A DNA stretch of 64,000 bases from Bacteroidota bacterium (GCA_022711175.1 JAKLFM010000011.1:1-64000); one strand, 5' to 3'; positions 20,801 through 29,322 are shown, counted from the stretch's first letter. Translations and numbers: made by a program. The notes: generated by a model not told the origin, from the letters alone.

Positions 20801-21494
20801 CCACGAAATTCCCGATCCGCCGGTTCCATACTGCGAGCCATGGTCGAACCTCGAAAAGCTCAAACGGGAGAAAGCTATAGCAGGTTTCTTCATTTCGGGG
20901 CACCCGCTCGATGATTATCGCCACGAAATCAACTCGTTATGTAATATCAATATTAAATCGATCAAGGAAAATCTCACCGGAATTCAGTCGCGCGATTTTA
21001 TTTTTGGAGGGATTATTTCGTCAGTACGGCACGATACCCTGAAAAACGGTAATGGATGGTGCCGCTTTACCATCGAAGATTTTGAGGATTCCTACGAAGG
21101 TGCGCTTTTCAGCGAAGATTACCTTAAATTCAAACACCTGATTGAGGAAGATAAAGCGCTCATAGTGAAAGCACGGGTGCAGGAACGGTATGGAAGGTCG
21201 GGGCAGTTTGAGCTTAAATTCCTGCAAATGACATTGTTGAGCGAAGCCTTTGAAAAGTATGCCAGGCAGTTGCTCGTGCAAATTCCGCTCAGCGCCATGA
21301 ACGAAGGTTTTGTCCAGGGCTTCACAAAAACCATAAAGTCAGCAAAAGGCGAATGTAAACTCAGGATTCAGTTTCTCGACCTCGACCAAAACCTGAAACT
21401 CGAAATGTCGTCGCCGAAACACAAGGTGAAGTGTTCAACCGTTGTGCATGAGCTTTCCCGCCTGGGTGGTGTGGGTTATAAAGTGACGATATAG
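17823..21494 (+). CDS. dnaE: DNA polymerase III subunit alpha
   Basis: 1223 residues, the replicative polymerase subunit. The N-terminal PHP domain begins HLHVHSQYSLLDG. The polymerase active site is ISMPDIDTDFDD, with Asp437 and Asp439 matching the E. coli catalytic pair D401/D403. Downstream come TYGITVYQEQVMLL, the KAMGKK motif, SYAFNKSHSTCYA, helix-hairpin-helix sequence and a C-terminal OB-fold region (about 1010-1100). Length is normal for Bacteroidota DnaE. It is cytoplasmic and appears to be transcribed alone. No intrinsic terminator is evident after the stop. Confidence 0.98.
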   Translation: MPQFSHLHVHSQYSLLDGASDITALFNKAKNDNMPGLAITDHGNMFGVFQFVAEAEKHNTKENTIIKPIVGCEFYVVDDRHRKKFGGGERDVRYHQLLLAKNAEGYANLVKLCSLGYIEGFYSKYPRIDKELIVRYHKGLIATTCCLAASVPRAIMRKGEAEGEKEFKWWLDLFGEDYYVELQRHNIPEQDEVNEVLKRFARKHNVKMVASNDSHYVEKDNYNAHDILLCVNTGAKQSTPTFREYGDDDGSVNGRRFAFPNDQFYFKTTGEMNEVFADVPEAIDNTNEIVGKIEVLNLKKDILLPNFPVPDKFRIHQSAEIFKGKELSPDSRNQWEYLKHLTFEGARKRYGELTPDLTERINFELQTIHDMGFAGYFLIVSDFIRAGRDMGVFIGPGRGSAAGSVVAYSIGITNIDPIKYDLLFERFLNPERISMPDIDTDFDDQGRQKVIDYVVQKYGQNQVAQIVTFGTMAAKTSIKDVARVLDLPLPESNALTKLVPDKPGTSLKRVLHAPMYKSEGAGSLEEKEALGNDDLENVRKLRQEYAYAGLDPVGQLKNTILHEAEVLEGSVRNTGIHAAGIIIAPQDLSDLIPVCTSKESNLWITQYEGNIIESAGVIKMDFLGLKNLTIIRDALELIKQNHGIAIDIDNIPLDDARTFELYQRGDTNGTFQFESPGMQQWLRQLKPDVFTDLIAMNALYRPGPMEYIPNYVARKLKREPVTYDLPEMEEILRDTYGITVYQEQVMLLSQKLAGFSKGQADELRKAMGKKLREKLDNTKPKFIKGGTEKGHPADKLEKIWTDWEAFASYAFNKSHSTCYAFVAYQTAYLKVHYPAEYMAALLTSNLSNLDNITFYLDECRRMGLKVLGPDVNESDLNFTVNKNGEIRFGLMALKGVGESAADSIIAERKENGPYKTIFEFVKRVNLRTVNKSTVESLSQAGAFDSFEGMHRAQFFNKELQEETTFIEKMIRFGSTYQAMKQSMQVSLFGEADDHEIPDPPVPYCEPWSNLEKLKREKAIAGFFISGHPLDDYRHEINSLCNINIKSIKENLTGIQSRDFIFGGIISSVRHDTLKNGNGWCRFTIEDFEDSYEGALFSEDYLKFKHLIEEDKALIVKARVQERYGRSGQFELKFLQMTLLSEAFEKYARQLLVQIPLSAMNEGFVQGFTKTIKSAKGECKLRIQFLDLDQNLKLEMSSPKHKVKCSTVVHELSRLGGVGYKVTI

Positions 21495-21598
21495 GTTGAT
21501 GTATTAGTTTGAGTTTCGGCGATTCTTAAGATCAGAGATCATATACAATATGAATGAATTTCTTGATTTTATTTGCATAGGATCTGCATAAGAACTAT

Positions 21599-21735
21599 GC
21601 CTCAAAGTACTCAAAGAAGGCACAAAATGCACAAAGAAGCAGTAAAAGGCAATCATGGAAATAAAAGAATTATAAATCACCAGGAATCTTCGTGACCTTT
21701 GTGTCTCCTTGGTGTAGCTTTGTGTAACAGCTTTT
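21599..21735. repeat. Imperfect inverted repeat upstream of the GxxExxY gene
   Basis: The left arm, about 21602-21640 (CAAAGTACTCAAAGAAGGCA and on), pairs imperfectly with the right arm, about 21692-21733 (ACCTTTGTGTCTCCTTGGTG and on). Both are runs of CACAAAG/CTTTGTG units. Confidence 0.4.
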
Positions 21736-21774
21736 ATTTAAAATCACGCAGTAATAAAAAGATAGACAAAAATT

Positions 21775-22155
21775 ATGAACTATATTACAGAGAATGAGTT
21801 ATCTGGCATCATCATAGGCTGTGCTATCGAAGTTCACAAACAACTTGGACCCGGGTTGCTGGAATCAGCGTACCAGGAATGCCTGTACTATGAGCTATCC
21901 AAAGCAGGGCTGAAGGTGACAAAGGAAAAACCTATGCCTATAGTTTACAAGGAGGTAAGGTTAGATCATGGATACCGGATTGATCTATTGGTTGAAGATA
22001 AGGTAGTTGTAGAAATAAAATCTGTTGAGTCCTTTACTGATGTGCACACAGCCCAAGTGTTGACCTATCTGAAATTGGGAAACTATAAGCTTGGATTATT
22101 GTTGAATTTTTATGTCAGCGTGATGAAATCGGGAATTAAAAGAGTCATTAACTGA
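21775..22155 (+). CDS. GxxExxY family protein (PD-(D/E)xK-like)
   Basis: 126 residues, matching the family in length. The name-giving motif is GPGLLESAY (about residues 25-33). A nuclease-like core follows: DLLVEDKVVVEIKS contains the Asp...Glu-x-Lys arrangement of PD-(D/E)xK enzymes. The function is not established. The family is widespread, often multi-copy, in environmental bacteria. The gene is preceded by an unusual imperfect inverted repeat (21599-21735) and is more AT-rich than dnaE. It appears monocistronic. Confidence 0.88.
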   Translation: MNYITENELSGIIIGCAIEVHKQLGPGLLESAYQECLYYELSKAGLKVTKEKPMPIVYKEVRLDHGYRIDLLVEDKVVVEIKSVESFTDVHTAQVLTYLKLGNYKLGLLLNFYVSVMKSGIKRVIN

Positions 22156-22213
22156 GTAGTCTTAAAAATTCATTAATCAGGAGAAAAAAGCATCAGTTAA
22201 ACATGGAAATTTA

Positions 22214-22221
22214 TAATTTTG
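22214..22221 (+). promoter_or_regulatory. -7 box upstream of trxA
   Basis: TAATTTTG matches TAnnTTTG 52 bp before the trxA ATG. No good -33 element was seen. Confidence 0.45.
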
Positions 22222-22273
22222 TTTGGAATACAATTGAATCATAATAAATTACAAATCAAAAACATAACATAAA

Positions 22274-22591
22274 ATGGCAATTCATTTCACCGACGCGACC
22301 TTCGAAGAACAGGTATTAAAATCGGATAAACCTGCAATCATTGACTTTTGGGCTGAGTGGTGCGGACCATGCAGAATGGTCGGCCCGATCATCGAAGAAA
22401 TGTCGAAAGAATACGAAGGCAAAGCTGTGATCGGCAAAATTGATGTGGACTCCAATCCGGGTGTCACCTCGCGTTACAGCATCCGCAACATCCCTACCAT
22501 ACTGTTCATCAAAGGCGGCGAAGTGGTTGATAAACAAGTAGGTGCGGTTCCCAAATCGGTGCTCGTAGGTAAGCTGGAGAAGCTTCTTTAA
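22274..22591 (+). CDS. trxA: Thioredoxin
   Basis: 105 residues, a single thioredoxin domain with no signal peptide, hence a cytoplasmic disulfide reductase. The active site is WAEWCGPC, about residues 27-34. The cis-Pro is in RNIPTILF and the C-terminal GGEVVDKQVGAVPK is typical. A TAATTTTG box lies upstream. It probably forms its own transcript, with 110 bp to the DUF58 gene. Confidence 0.97.
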   Translation: MAIHFTDATFEEQVLKSDKPAIIDFWAEWCGPCRMVGPIIEEMSKEYEGKAVIGKIDVDSNPGVTSRYSIRNIPTILFIKGGEVVDKQVGAVPKSVLVGKLEKLL

Positions 22592-22701
22592 TTGTTAATT
22601 GGTTGATTAGCTGATAAATTAGTTCCGATCCTGGTAGTTATCAGGACTTTCGGGACGGTTGATTTGTTGATTCTGATACACCTGGACAAAATCTTCGAAC
22701 A

Positions 22702-23637
22702 TTGCCTGAACATATTGATCAAAGCCGGCTTCAACCCTTTGGCAACCTCGAACTTATTGCCCGTCAGGTGGTCGAAGGTTTCATTGTGGGACTTCACAAA
22801 AGTCCTTTTCATGGCTTTTCGGTCGAGTTTTCGGAACACAGGCTTTACAACCCCGGCGAATCAATCCGCCACATCGACTGGAAGCTTTTTGGACGTACTG
22901 ACAGGTTATATGTAAAACGTTACGAAGAGGAGACCAACCTTCGCTGCCAGATTGTGATCGACAATTCATCGTCAATGTATTTTCCTGTTAAAGAGAAACT
23001 TACGGTTGACGATCCCAATAAAATTGTCTTTTCGGTTTATGCGGCTGCCAGCATCATGAACCTGCTGCACCGCCAGCGCGATGCCGTTGGACTCAGCTTG
23101 TTCAGCGATACGCTTGAACTGCATACACCTGCAAAATCGAGTTCCGTGCACCATAAATACCTGCTCGGCGAACTCGAAAAACTGCTCACACCTGTTTCGC
23201 TGCAGGCAAACAAATCATCATTGGTGGCAGCTTCGCTTCACAACGTTGCCGAAAATATACATAAAAGGTCATTGGTTGTGCTGTTCAGCGATATGTTTGC
23301 AACCGGCTACAACCAGGATGAACTTTTCGATGCGCTGCAGCACCTTAAATACAACAAGCACGAGGTTGTTCTTTTCCATGTGGTTGAAAAATCGCACGAG
23401 CTTGATTTTGAATATGATAACAGGCCGCACCGGTTTATTGACATGGAAACCGGCGACGAGGTGAAACTACAGCCGGCGCAGGTGCGCAGTTCCTATTTAA
23501 AAGCGGTAAGGGAATACAGCGAAACCCTGAAAATGAAATGCGGACAATATCACATCGATTTTGTTGAAGCGGATATAAACCGCGGCTTCCGGCAGGTTTT
23601 ACTGCCCTACCTGCTCAAGCGTGAAAAAATGCTGTAG
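22702..23637 (+). CDS. DUF58 domain protein
   Basis: About 311 residues. There is no ATG between the in-frame stop at 22660-22662 and the conserved ELIARQVVEGFIVGLHKSP block. The likely start is therefore TTG at 22702. The DUF58 signature NPGESIRHIDWKLFGRTD is present, with a von Willebrand-like MIDAS motif VIDNSSSM (DxSxS) further on. DUF58 proteins usually work with MoxR AAA+ ATPases. None is adjacent here, so this copy is orphaned or its partner lies elsewhere. It has no clear membrane segment. Confidence 0.88.
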   Translation: MPEHIDQSRLQPFGNLELIARQVVEGFIVGLHKSPFHGFSVEFSEHRLYNPGESIRHIDWKLFGRTDRLYVKRYEEETNLRCQIVIDNSSSMYFPVKEKLTVDDPNKIVFSVYAAASIMNLLHRQRDAVGLSLFSDTLELHTPAKSSSVHHKYLLGELEKLLTPVSLQANKSSLVAASLHNVAENIHKRSLVVLFSDMFATGYNQDELFDALQHLKYNKHEVVLFHVVEKSHELDFEYDNRPHRFIDMETGDEVKLQPAQVRSSYLKAVREYSETLKMKCGQYHIDFVEADINRGFRQVLLPYLLKREKML

Positions 23638-23656
23638 GAGTTCCCTTCTCTTTCAA

Positions 23657-23690
23657 CAAAAAAAATCACCGGAGCTGTTCGATCCGGTGA
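23657..23690. terminator. Intrinsic terminator shared by convergent genes
   Basis: Arms TCACCGGA (23666-23673) and TCCGGTGA (23683-23690) form a perfect stem. On the minus strand the stem is followed by a run of T (23657-23665), so it mainly serves the DUF4476 gene. Confidence 0.88.
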
Positions 23691-23714
23691 ATTGTGATGA
23701 GCGATTTTCTAAGC

Positions 23715-24617
23715 TTATCTTCTTCCTGAATTCAGGAAATTGTTCAGTTCGTCAATCGAAGATTCATAGGTGAATGCATCGTTCACTTTGAAATAGTTAC
23801 CCTGGTCGAGGGTGTATGGGAAAGCGAATTTGGCAAATTCGAGCCTGCTTGATTCGTAGGTGAAGAGAAGCATTATTTCTCTTACCTGGCTGCTTAGCAA
23901 GCAGTTGCTGCCCACAATCTGTTTGGCTATGGTGAGTTTGCTGTCCTCAAAAGTTTTGGAAGCGATGCTTTGTTTTGCCTGTATAAAATCAGGCTCGGCC
24001 ATTGGCCAGGGGCAGCCGTAAGGGCCGTTGTAACCCGGCATCACATAGAGTTTAGGATCGTAGCCATGCTGGTGCCCGCCGCCGGTTTTGTTTGTAACAT
24101 CCTGTGAGCCGGCGCCCTGGTTATCGTTCACAATATTTACGTTGTTGCCCACTCCGTTGGCCGAAACATTCACATTGTTATTGATGGTAGTGTTGTTTAT
24201 AACCGTGGTTGTAACGTTGGTGCCCGGTGCAACGCCGTTTGGCTGATAACCCACAACTACCTGACCGGGTGCTGGCAAGGGCGCCTGCATAAGCGGGTAT
24301 GAGTTCATGAGCCGGAGCACATAACGGCCTTTTTTACCGGGCCTGATAGCGTATGTAGCTTCGTGATCTATCTCGGCGAAAACGGTTTTGTTGAGTTCGC
24401 CCAACCTCTTATCAAGGAAGATGATTTTCACTTTATAATTGGGCGCCGGCAGGTCTGTCACCTTGATATAGGTTTCGGGAATTCCGTTTTGCAGCATCCC
24501 GTTGAGCACTACCGAAAAGCGTTCGCCGTTTTCGGTAAAAAAAGCCAGGTTCGAGGTCTGCGATTTTCCGGCCAAAGCAGCCAGTAAAATGACGAGTAAT
24601 GGTAAGATCTTTTTCAT
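23715..24617 (-). CDS. Secreted DUF4476 protein
   Basis: 300 residues with a signal peptide (MKKILPLLVILLAALAGKSQ). The centre is low-complexity, Asn/Val/Thr-rich (TTTVINNTTINNNVNVSANG). The C-terminal 90 residues, FIQAKQSIASKTFEDSKLT onward, match the DUF4476 helical domain, with alternating F/L and Ser-Arg helix repeats. Function is unknown. The domain is common in Bacteroidota secreted proteins. It has a strong terminator immediately downstream. Confidence 0.87.
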   Translation of the reverse strand: MKKILPLLVILLAALAGKSQTSNLAFFTENGERFSVVLNGMLQNGIPETYIKVTDLPAPNYKVKIIFLDKRLGELNKTVFAEIDHEATYAIRPGKKGRYVLRLMNSYPLMQAPLPAPGQVVVGYQPNGVAPGTNVTTTVINNTTINNNVNVSANGVGNNVNIVNDNQGAGSQDVTNKTGGGHQHGYDPKLYVMPGYNGPYGCPWPMAEPDFIQAKQSIASKTFEDSKLTIAKQIVGSNCLLSSQVREIMLLFTYESSRLEFAKFAFPYTLDQGNYFKVNDAFTYESSIDELNNFLNSGRR

Positions 24618-24719
24618 GGCATTGAGTGTATGAGGTTGAAGTCTAAAGATTAAAGTTTAAAGTTTCATGTTTAGCAGATGCAATTATCAGGCCAGATTTA
24701 TTTAGTAATAGATGGTGTC

Positions 24720-25397
24720 CTACCATTCAGGTTGTTCAATTTTGTACATGAGTGAAGATATTGCCGAAGTTTTCCTTGAGATATAAGGAGTTGGCCGGTC
24801 GGGACGCCACTTGCGCGGGCCCGGCAGCACGGCAGCAATAGCGGCACTTTCGCTTCGCGAGAGTTTTGATGCAGGCTTGTGAAAGTATTGCTGTGCCGCC
24901 ATTTCGGCGCCATAAATTCCATCGCCCATCTCAATCACATTCAGGTAAACTTCCATGATTCGTTTCTTGCCCCAGCAAACCTCAATAAGTCCGGTAAAGT
25001 AAACTTCGAGGCCTTTGCGCACCCAGTTCCGGGCAGGCCAGAGGAACACATTTTTTGCCGTTTGCTGCGAGATGGTGCTGGCGCCGCGCAGTTTACGCCC
25101 TTTTTTATTCAGTTTCTGCGCTTTTTGTATGGCTTTCAAATCAATTCCGTGATGCCTGATAAAATTGTTGTCTTCGCTTGCAATTACGGCCAGCGGCAGG
25201 TTTGGCGATATTTTCCCGAACCTCACCCAATCGTACTGCATCCTTGGTTTTTCGCCTTCGGCAAGCTGTTGTACCACCCTTATCATCATGAGTGGCGTAA
25301 CAGGCGGGTTGATAAACCGGTACAGCAGGGCAACAACAACAGTGGAAATCAAAAAGAAAAAAAAGGCGAATCGTATGTATTTGAATATCAACCGCAT
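24720..25397 (-). CDS. mtgA: Monofunctional peptidoglycan glycosyltransferase
   Basis: 225 residues with one N-terminal membrane anchor (about 8-28), then a GT51 domain. Catalytic region: VIASEDNNFIRHHG, with the essential Glu. Further motifs are LRGASTISQQTAKN, KKRIMEVYLNVIEMG and GIYGAEMAAQQYF. It polymerises lipid II glycan chains at the inner membrane, without a transpeptidase domain. A TACATTTG box (25473-25480) lies upstream, next to a 16-bp palindrome. Confidence 0.95.
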   Translation of the reverse strand: MRLIFKYIRFAFFFFLISTVVVALLYRFINPPVTPLMMIRVVQQLAEGEKPRMQYDWVRFGKISPNLPLAVIASEDNNFIRHHGIDLKAIQKAQKLNKKGRKLRGASTISQQTAKNVFLWPARNWVRKGLEVYFTGLIEVCWGKKRIMEVYLNVIEMGDGIYGAEMAAQQYFHKPASKLSRSESAAIAAVLPGPRKWRPDRPTPYISRKTSAISSLMYKIEQPEW

Positions 25398-25472
25398 TGT
25401 GACTGTGTGATCTTACCTTCGTGAAGCAGGGAGCTTATTGTGAAACAAAAAACAATTTCTTTGAACCAGCGG

Positions 25473-25494
25473 CAAATGTACCAATAATTTGGTA
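25473..25494 (-). promoter_or_regulatory. mtgA -7 box and adjoining palindrome
   Basis: TACATTTG on the minus strand at 25480-25473 matches the -7 consensus. Immediately upstream is a perfect palindrome with arms TACCAA and TTGGTA around TAAT (25479-25494). Confidence 0.4.
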
Positions 25495-25682
25495 TGTTTG
25501 CTCAGCCTGACGCCAGGCAAAACCGGCTTTTCAACCGGTTGCTTTTCAGTGAATTACCGAATTTGCAATGATTCTGTTTTGAAAATACTGAACGCCGCCG
25601 GGTCAGGATTGAATACGGGTTTAACATCCGCGAATAACACTTATTAAAACTGTTCATTAACTAAATCAACCACTGCCAGCAC

Positions 25683-26999
25683 ATGAGCAAATTTATCGGC
25701 ATCAGGCACGAAGACAAATACGCGATGGAGCGTCGTGCACCTCTTACTCCCAAGCACGTTGAACGCCTCATCAGCACCAAGAAACTCGATATTGTTGTTG
25801 AGTCATCGCCAAAGAGAATATTCAAAGACGAAGAGTACCTGAAAGCCGGAGCTGTGGTTACCGACAACCTGCAAAACTGCGATGTGATTTTCGGCGTAAA
25901 AGAAATGCCCGAGTCTTTCTTTGAAATGGAGAAAACCTACGTTTTCTTCTCGCATGTAATTAAAGGCCAGCCCTATAATATGCCCATGCTGAGGAAAATG
26001 ATGGAGATGAAATGTAACCTCATTGATTACGAGAAGGTAATTGATGAACAGGGTAAGAGGCTGATCTTTTTCGGCAGGTATGCAGGCCTTGCCGGCATGA
26101 TCAACTCCTTGTGGTCGCTGGGTTTACGCCTGAAAGAATATGGCTTCGACACGCCATTCCTAAAGATAACTCAAACCCGTCATTATGGCTCGCTGGCCGA
26201 AGCGCGGAATGCCGTCTCGGCAGTGGGGCAGGAGATAGCTGAAAAGGGATTGCCAAAGGAATTGCGGCCTTTCACGGTTGCATTTACCGGTTACGGCAAT
26301 GTTTCGCAAGGCGCCCAGGAAATTCTTGGTTTGCTTCCGGTAAAGGAAATCAGCCCGGCAAAACTGCTGGAGCTCGAAAAACGCGATCACCTTCCCAATA
26401 ATCTCATTTACAAGGTTGTATATAAGGAGGAAGACCTCGTTGAACCTGTTGAAGCCGGCGCCGAATTCGACCTGCACGATTACTACACCAACCCGCAACA
26501 TTACCGCAGCACCTTTGGCCAATACCTGCCTCATTTAAGCATGTTGATCAACTGCGTGTACTGGGATGCCCGCTATCCGCGGCTCATCACCAAAGAACAA
26601 CTGTCAGGGCTGTTTCGTGACGGCAGGCCGAAACTTACTGTGGTCGGCGACATTTCGTGCGATGTTAATGGTTCGGTTGAGTTTACAGAAAAAGCTACCG
26701 AAATCGAAGACCCGATTTTCGTTTACGACCCCTTTCTGCAATCCATTGCCATGGGGCACAAGGGCGATGGTATGCTGGTAATGGCGGTTGATATCCTGCC
26801 AAGCGAGTTGCCACGCGATTCATCGTATGGCTTCAGCGATGTGCTCATCAATTTCGTAAAACCCATTGCCGACTGCGATTTTGAAGAAGACTATGAAGAC
26901 CTTGACTTGCCGCGGGCAGTTAAAAGAGCGCTCATTCTTCATAACGGGGAGCTCACTCCCGACTATAAATATCTCGAAGAGTTCGTTGGCGCTGAATAG
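25683..26999 (+). CDS. Lysine-ketoglutarate reductase (saccharopine-forming) subunit
   Basis: 438 residues matching the N-terminal (LKR) half of eukaryotic bifunctional AASS. The alanine-dehydrogenase/PNT-type N-terminal domain includes RRAPLTPKHVERL and IFGVKEMPE, followed by a Rossmann domain (VAFTGYGNVSQGAQEIL). The known reaction joins lysine and 2-oxoglutarate to saccharopine with NADPH. It is followed 92 bp later by the saccharopine dehydrogenase half, so the two together form the first steps of lysine degradation to 2-aminoadipate semialdehyde. The direction cannot be proven from sequence. Confidence 0.85.
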   Translation: MSKFIGIRHEDKYAMERRAPLTPKHVERLISTKKLDIVVESSPKRIFKDEEYLKAGAVVTDNLQNCDVIFGVKEMPESFFEMEKTYVFFSHVIKGQPYNMPMLRKMMEMKCNLIDYEKVIDEQGKRLIFFGRYAGLAGMINSLWSLGLRLKEYGFDTPFLKITQTRHYGSLAEARNAVSAVGQEIAEKGLPKELRPFTVAFTGYGNVSQGAQEILGLLPVKEISPAKLLELEKRDHLPNNLIYKVVYKEEDLVEPVEAGAEFDLHDYYTNPQHYRSTFGQYLPHLSMLINCVYWDARYPRLITKEQLSGLFRDGRPKLTVVGDISCDVNGSVEFTEKATEIEDPIFVYDPFLQSIAMGHKGDGMLVMAVDILPSELPRDSSYGFSDVLINFVKPIADCDFEEDYEDLDLPRAVKRALILHNGELTPDYKYLEEFVGAE

Positions 27000-27091
27000 A
27001 GGCATTAGAAACGGTTCAAAAACAATCAATTAACTTAATATCAACTCATTAACGCCTTTAAATTTACTAAGGCATTACAAAAATCACTTTT

Positions 27092-28432
27092 ATGAAAAAA
27101 GTACTGATACTGGGTGCAGGCCTTGTAGTTCGACCAATCGTTAAGCACCTGCTGAACAAAGGAATCTATGTTACTGTGGCTACACGCACAAAATCGAAAG
27201 CCGAGGAAATGATTGCAGGGCACCCCAACGGCACCGCAGTTGCCTGGACCGTGGAAGACGAGGCCACGCTTGATAAAATGGTTGCCGGCCACGATCTCAC
27301 CGTAAGCCTGCTGCCGTACCTTCATCACGTAATGGTGGCAAAACACTGCCTGGCCAATAAAAAGAACATGGTCACCACCAGCTATGTGAAACCCGAAATG
27401 CAGGCATTGGACGCCGCTGCAAAGGAAGCCGGTATTATCATTCTGAATGAACTCGGCCTCGATCCCGGTATTGATCACATGTCGGCCATGCGCATTATCG
27501 ACACCGTGCACAACAAAGGCGGAAAGATTGAGGAATTCTACAGCCTTTGCGGGGCTTTGCCGGCACCCGAAGTTGCTGAAGCCAATCCTTTCAGGTATAA
27601 GTTTTCATGGAGTCCCAAAGGTGTGGTGATGGCAGGCAACAACGATGGTAAATACATGCGCGACGGCAGGGAAGTTTATATTCCGACAGCCGACCTGTTT
27701 AAGAATCCCCTGCAGGTTGATTTCCCGAAAGTAGGTAAGCTGGAAGTATATCCGAACCGCGATTCCATCTCATACATTGATATATACGGAATCCCTGAAG
27801 TAAAGACCATACAGCGCGGAACTTTCCGCTACAAGGGATGGTGCGAAACACTTGACCTGATGAAAAAACTGAACCTTATTTCCTACGACAAAGTTGCCCT
27901 TAAAGGCAAATCGTACGCACAGTTTATTGCCATGCAAATAGGGGCTGCTGATGCAAAGGACATTCGCCGTAATGTGGCTGATTTTGCTGGTATTGGAGCT
28001 GATGCATATGCCCTTGATGCTATGGAATGGCTTGGATTTTTCAGCGATGAGCCTGTTGGCCGCGTTGAGGATTCGCCCTACGAAGTAACCAGCGACCTGA
28101 TGATCTCAAAGATGGAACTTGGTCAGAATGAGCGTGATATGGTGGTAATGCAGCACAATTTCCTCGCCGCTTACCCTGACGGAAGCAAGGAGGTGATACG
28201 TTCGCGTATGCTTGATTTCGGCACACCGGCAACTGACACTTCGATTGCCCGCACGGTTGCATTGCCTGCAGCTATTGGTGTTGAGATGATACTCGAAGGT
28301 AAGATTCCGGTTAAAGGCGTCTTCAGGCCGGTATTGCCCGAAATATACAATCCCATACTCGATGCACTTGAAAAACTCGACATCAGGATGGAAGAAGAAT
28401 ACGGGCTTCCGGTAAGTGAACGTATTGCATAA
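27092..28432 (+). CDS. Saccharopine dehydrogenase (glutamate-forming)
   Basis: 446 residues matching the C-terminal half of AASS. The N-terminal Rossmann motif is VLILGAGLVVRPIVKHL, then VSLLPYLHH, a conserved NELGLDPGIDHMSAM block and SLCGALPAPEVAEANPF. It should oxidise saccharopine to glutamate and 2-aminoadipate semialdehyde. It lies downstream of the LKR gene as a probable operon, and an intrinsic terminator follows at 28459-28483. Its separation from LKR contrasts with the fused eukaryotic enzyme. Confidence 0.9.
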   Translation: MKKVLILGAGLVVRPIVKHLLNKGIYVTVATRTKSKAEEMIAGHPNGTAVAWTVEDEATLDKMVAGHDLTVSLLPYLHHVMVAKHCLANKKNMVTTSYVKPEMQALDAAAKEAGIIILNELGLDPGIDHMSAMRIIDTVHNKGGKIEEFYSLCGALPAPEVAEANPFRYKFSWSPKGVVMAGNNDGKYMRDGREVYIPTADLFKNPLQVDFPKVGKLEVYPNRDSISYIDIYGIPEVKTIQRGTFRYKGWCETLDLMKKLNLISYDKVALKGKSYAQFIAMQIGAADAKDIRRNVADFAGIGADAYALDAMEWLGFFSDEPVGRVEDSPYEVTSDLMISKMELGQNERDMVVMQHNFLAAYPDGSKEVIRSRMLDFGTPATDTSIARTVALPAAIGVEMILEGKIPVKGVFRPVLPEIYNPILDALEKLDIRMEEEYGLPVSERIA

Positions 28433-28458
28433 CAATCAACAGAACCAATGATCGGAAG

Positions 28459-28483
28459 GGGTTGCAGCAATGCAGCCCTTTTT
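28459..28483 (+). terminator. Intrinsic terminator of the saccharopine operon
   Basis: Arms GGGTTGCA and TGCAGCCC (one G-T wobble) with a GCAA tetraloop are followed by TTTTTCG. This argues against a start for the next gene at 28470. Confidence 0.85.
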
Positions 28484-28520
28484 CGTTGCTTTACACTACT
28501 TTTGCTCAAAATTTATACGA

Positions 28521-29273
28521 ATGACAAGTTTTCTAAAATGGATTGGCGGCGGGCTTGGCTGGGCTGCCGGCGGTCCATTGGGAGCCATACTCGGTTTTTT
28601 CCTAGGCTCCATGATTGATGGTATCTCAACTACAACCCAGCAATACAGTGATACACAAGCCGGCCCTGTGCCAGGATACAGGCCTGCCACACAGCCCGGC
28701 GATTTTACCCTGAGTTTGCTTGTGCTTTCGGCAGCCGTGATGAAAGCCGACTCGAAAGTGATGAAATCGGAACTTGATTATGTCAAGAAATTTCTGTTGC
28801 ACCAGTTTGGAGAACAACAGGCCGAACAACAGCTGCAACTGTTGAAACAGGTGCTGCAACGCGATGTGGATGTAGTGGCCGTTAGCCAGCAAGTGAGGCA
28901 GTACATGGACTATTCGTCGCGACTGCAACTGCTGCATTACCTTTTTGGGATTGCCGGCGCCGACAATACCTATAATCCAAAGGAGGTTGAAATGGTGTTG
29001 CGCATTGCCCAATTGCTTGGTATTCGTCAGCCGGATGTCGAAAGCGTGAAGGCAATGTTTGTAAAAGACACCCAAAGTGCATACAAAATACTTGAAATTC
29101 AGCCCGATGCCAGTGATGAAGAAGTAAAAAAAGCGTACCGTAAAATGGCACTCAAATTCCATCCCGATCGCGTTGCTCACCTTGGTGAAGATGTTCAGAA
29201 AGCTGCAAATAAGAAGTTCCAGGAATTGAATGCCGCCTATGAAGCCGTGAAGAAGGAGCGTGGCATGGTATAG
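28521..29273 (+). CDS. DjlA-like co-chaperone (TerB-like plus J domain)
   Basis: 250 residues from the ATG at 28521. A frame upstream to 28470 crosses a terminator, so the later start is preferred. The N-terminus has a glycine-rich hydrophobic segment (GGLGWAAGGPLGAILGFFLG), possibly a membrane insertion. A helical TerB-like domain follows (about 58-160), then a J domain (about 190-250) with the HPD motif in KFHPDRVAHLG. It should stimulate DnaK ATPase. Membrane association is inferred. Confidence 0.88.
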   Translation: MTSFLKWIGGGLGWAAGGPLGAILGFFLGSMIDGISTTTQQYSDTQAGPVPGYRPATQPGDFTLSLLVLSAAVMKADSKVMKSELDYVKKFLLHQFGEQQAEQQLQLLKQVLQRDVDVVAVSQQVRQYMDYSSRLQLLHYLFGIAGADNTYNPKEVEMVLRIAQLLGIRQPDVESVKAMFVKDTQSAYKILEIQPDASDEEVKKAYRKMALKFHPDRVAHLGEDVQKAANKKFQELNAAYEAVKKERGMV

Positions 29274-29322
29274 TAACGATTCCTTATCAGAATAACCAAC
29301 ATATCCGTAAATCTGCCACATT

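Noticed and set aside
28470-28520. N-terminal extension of the DjlA-like protein
   Set aside because: It overlaps the intrinsic terminator of the previous operon; ATG at 28521 with a typical hydrophobic start is preferred.
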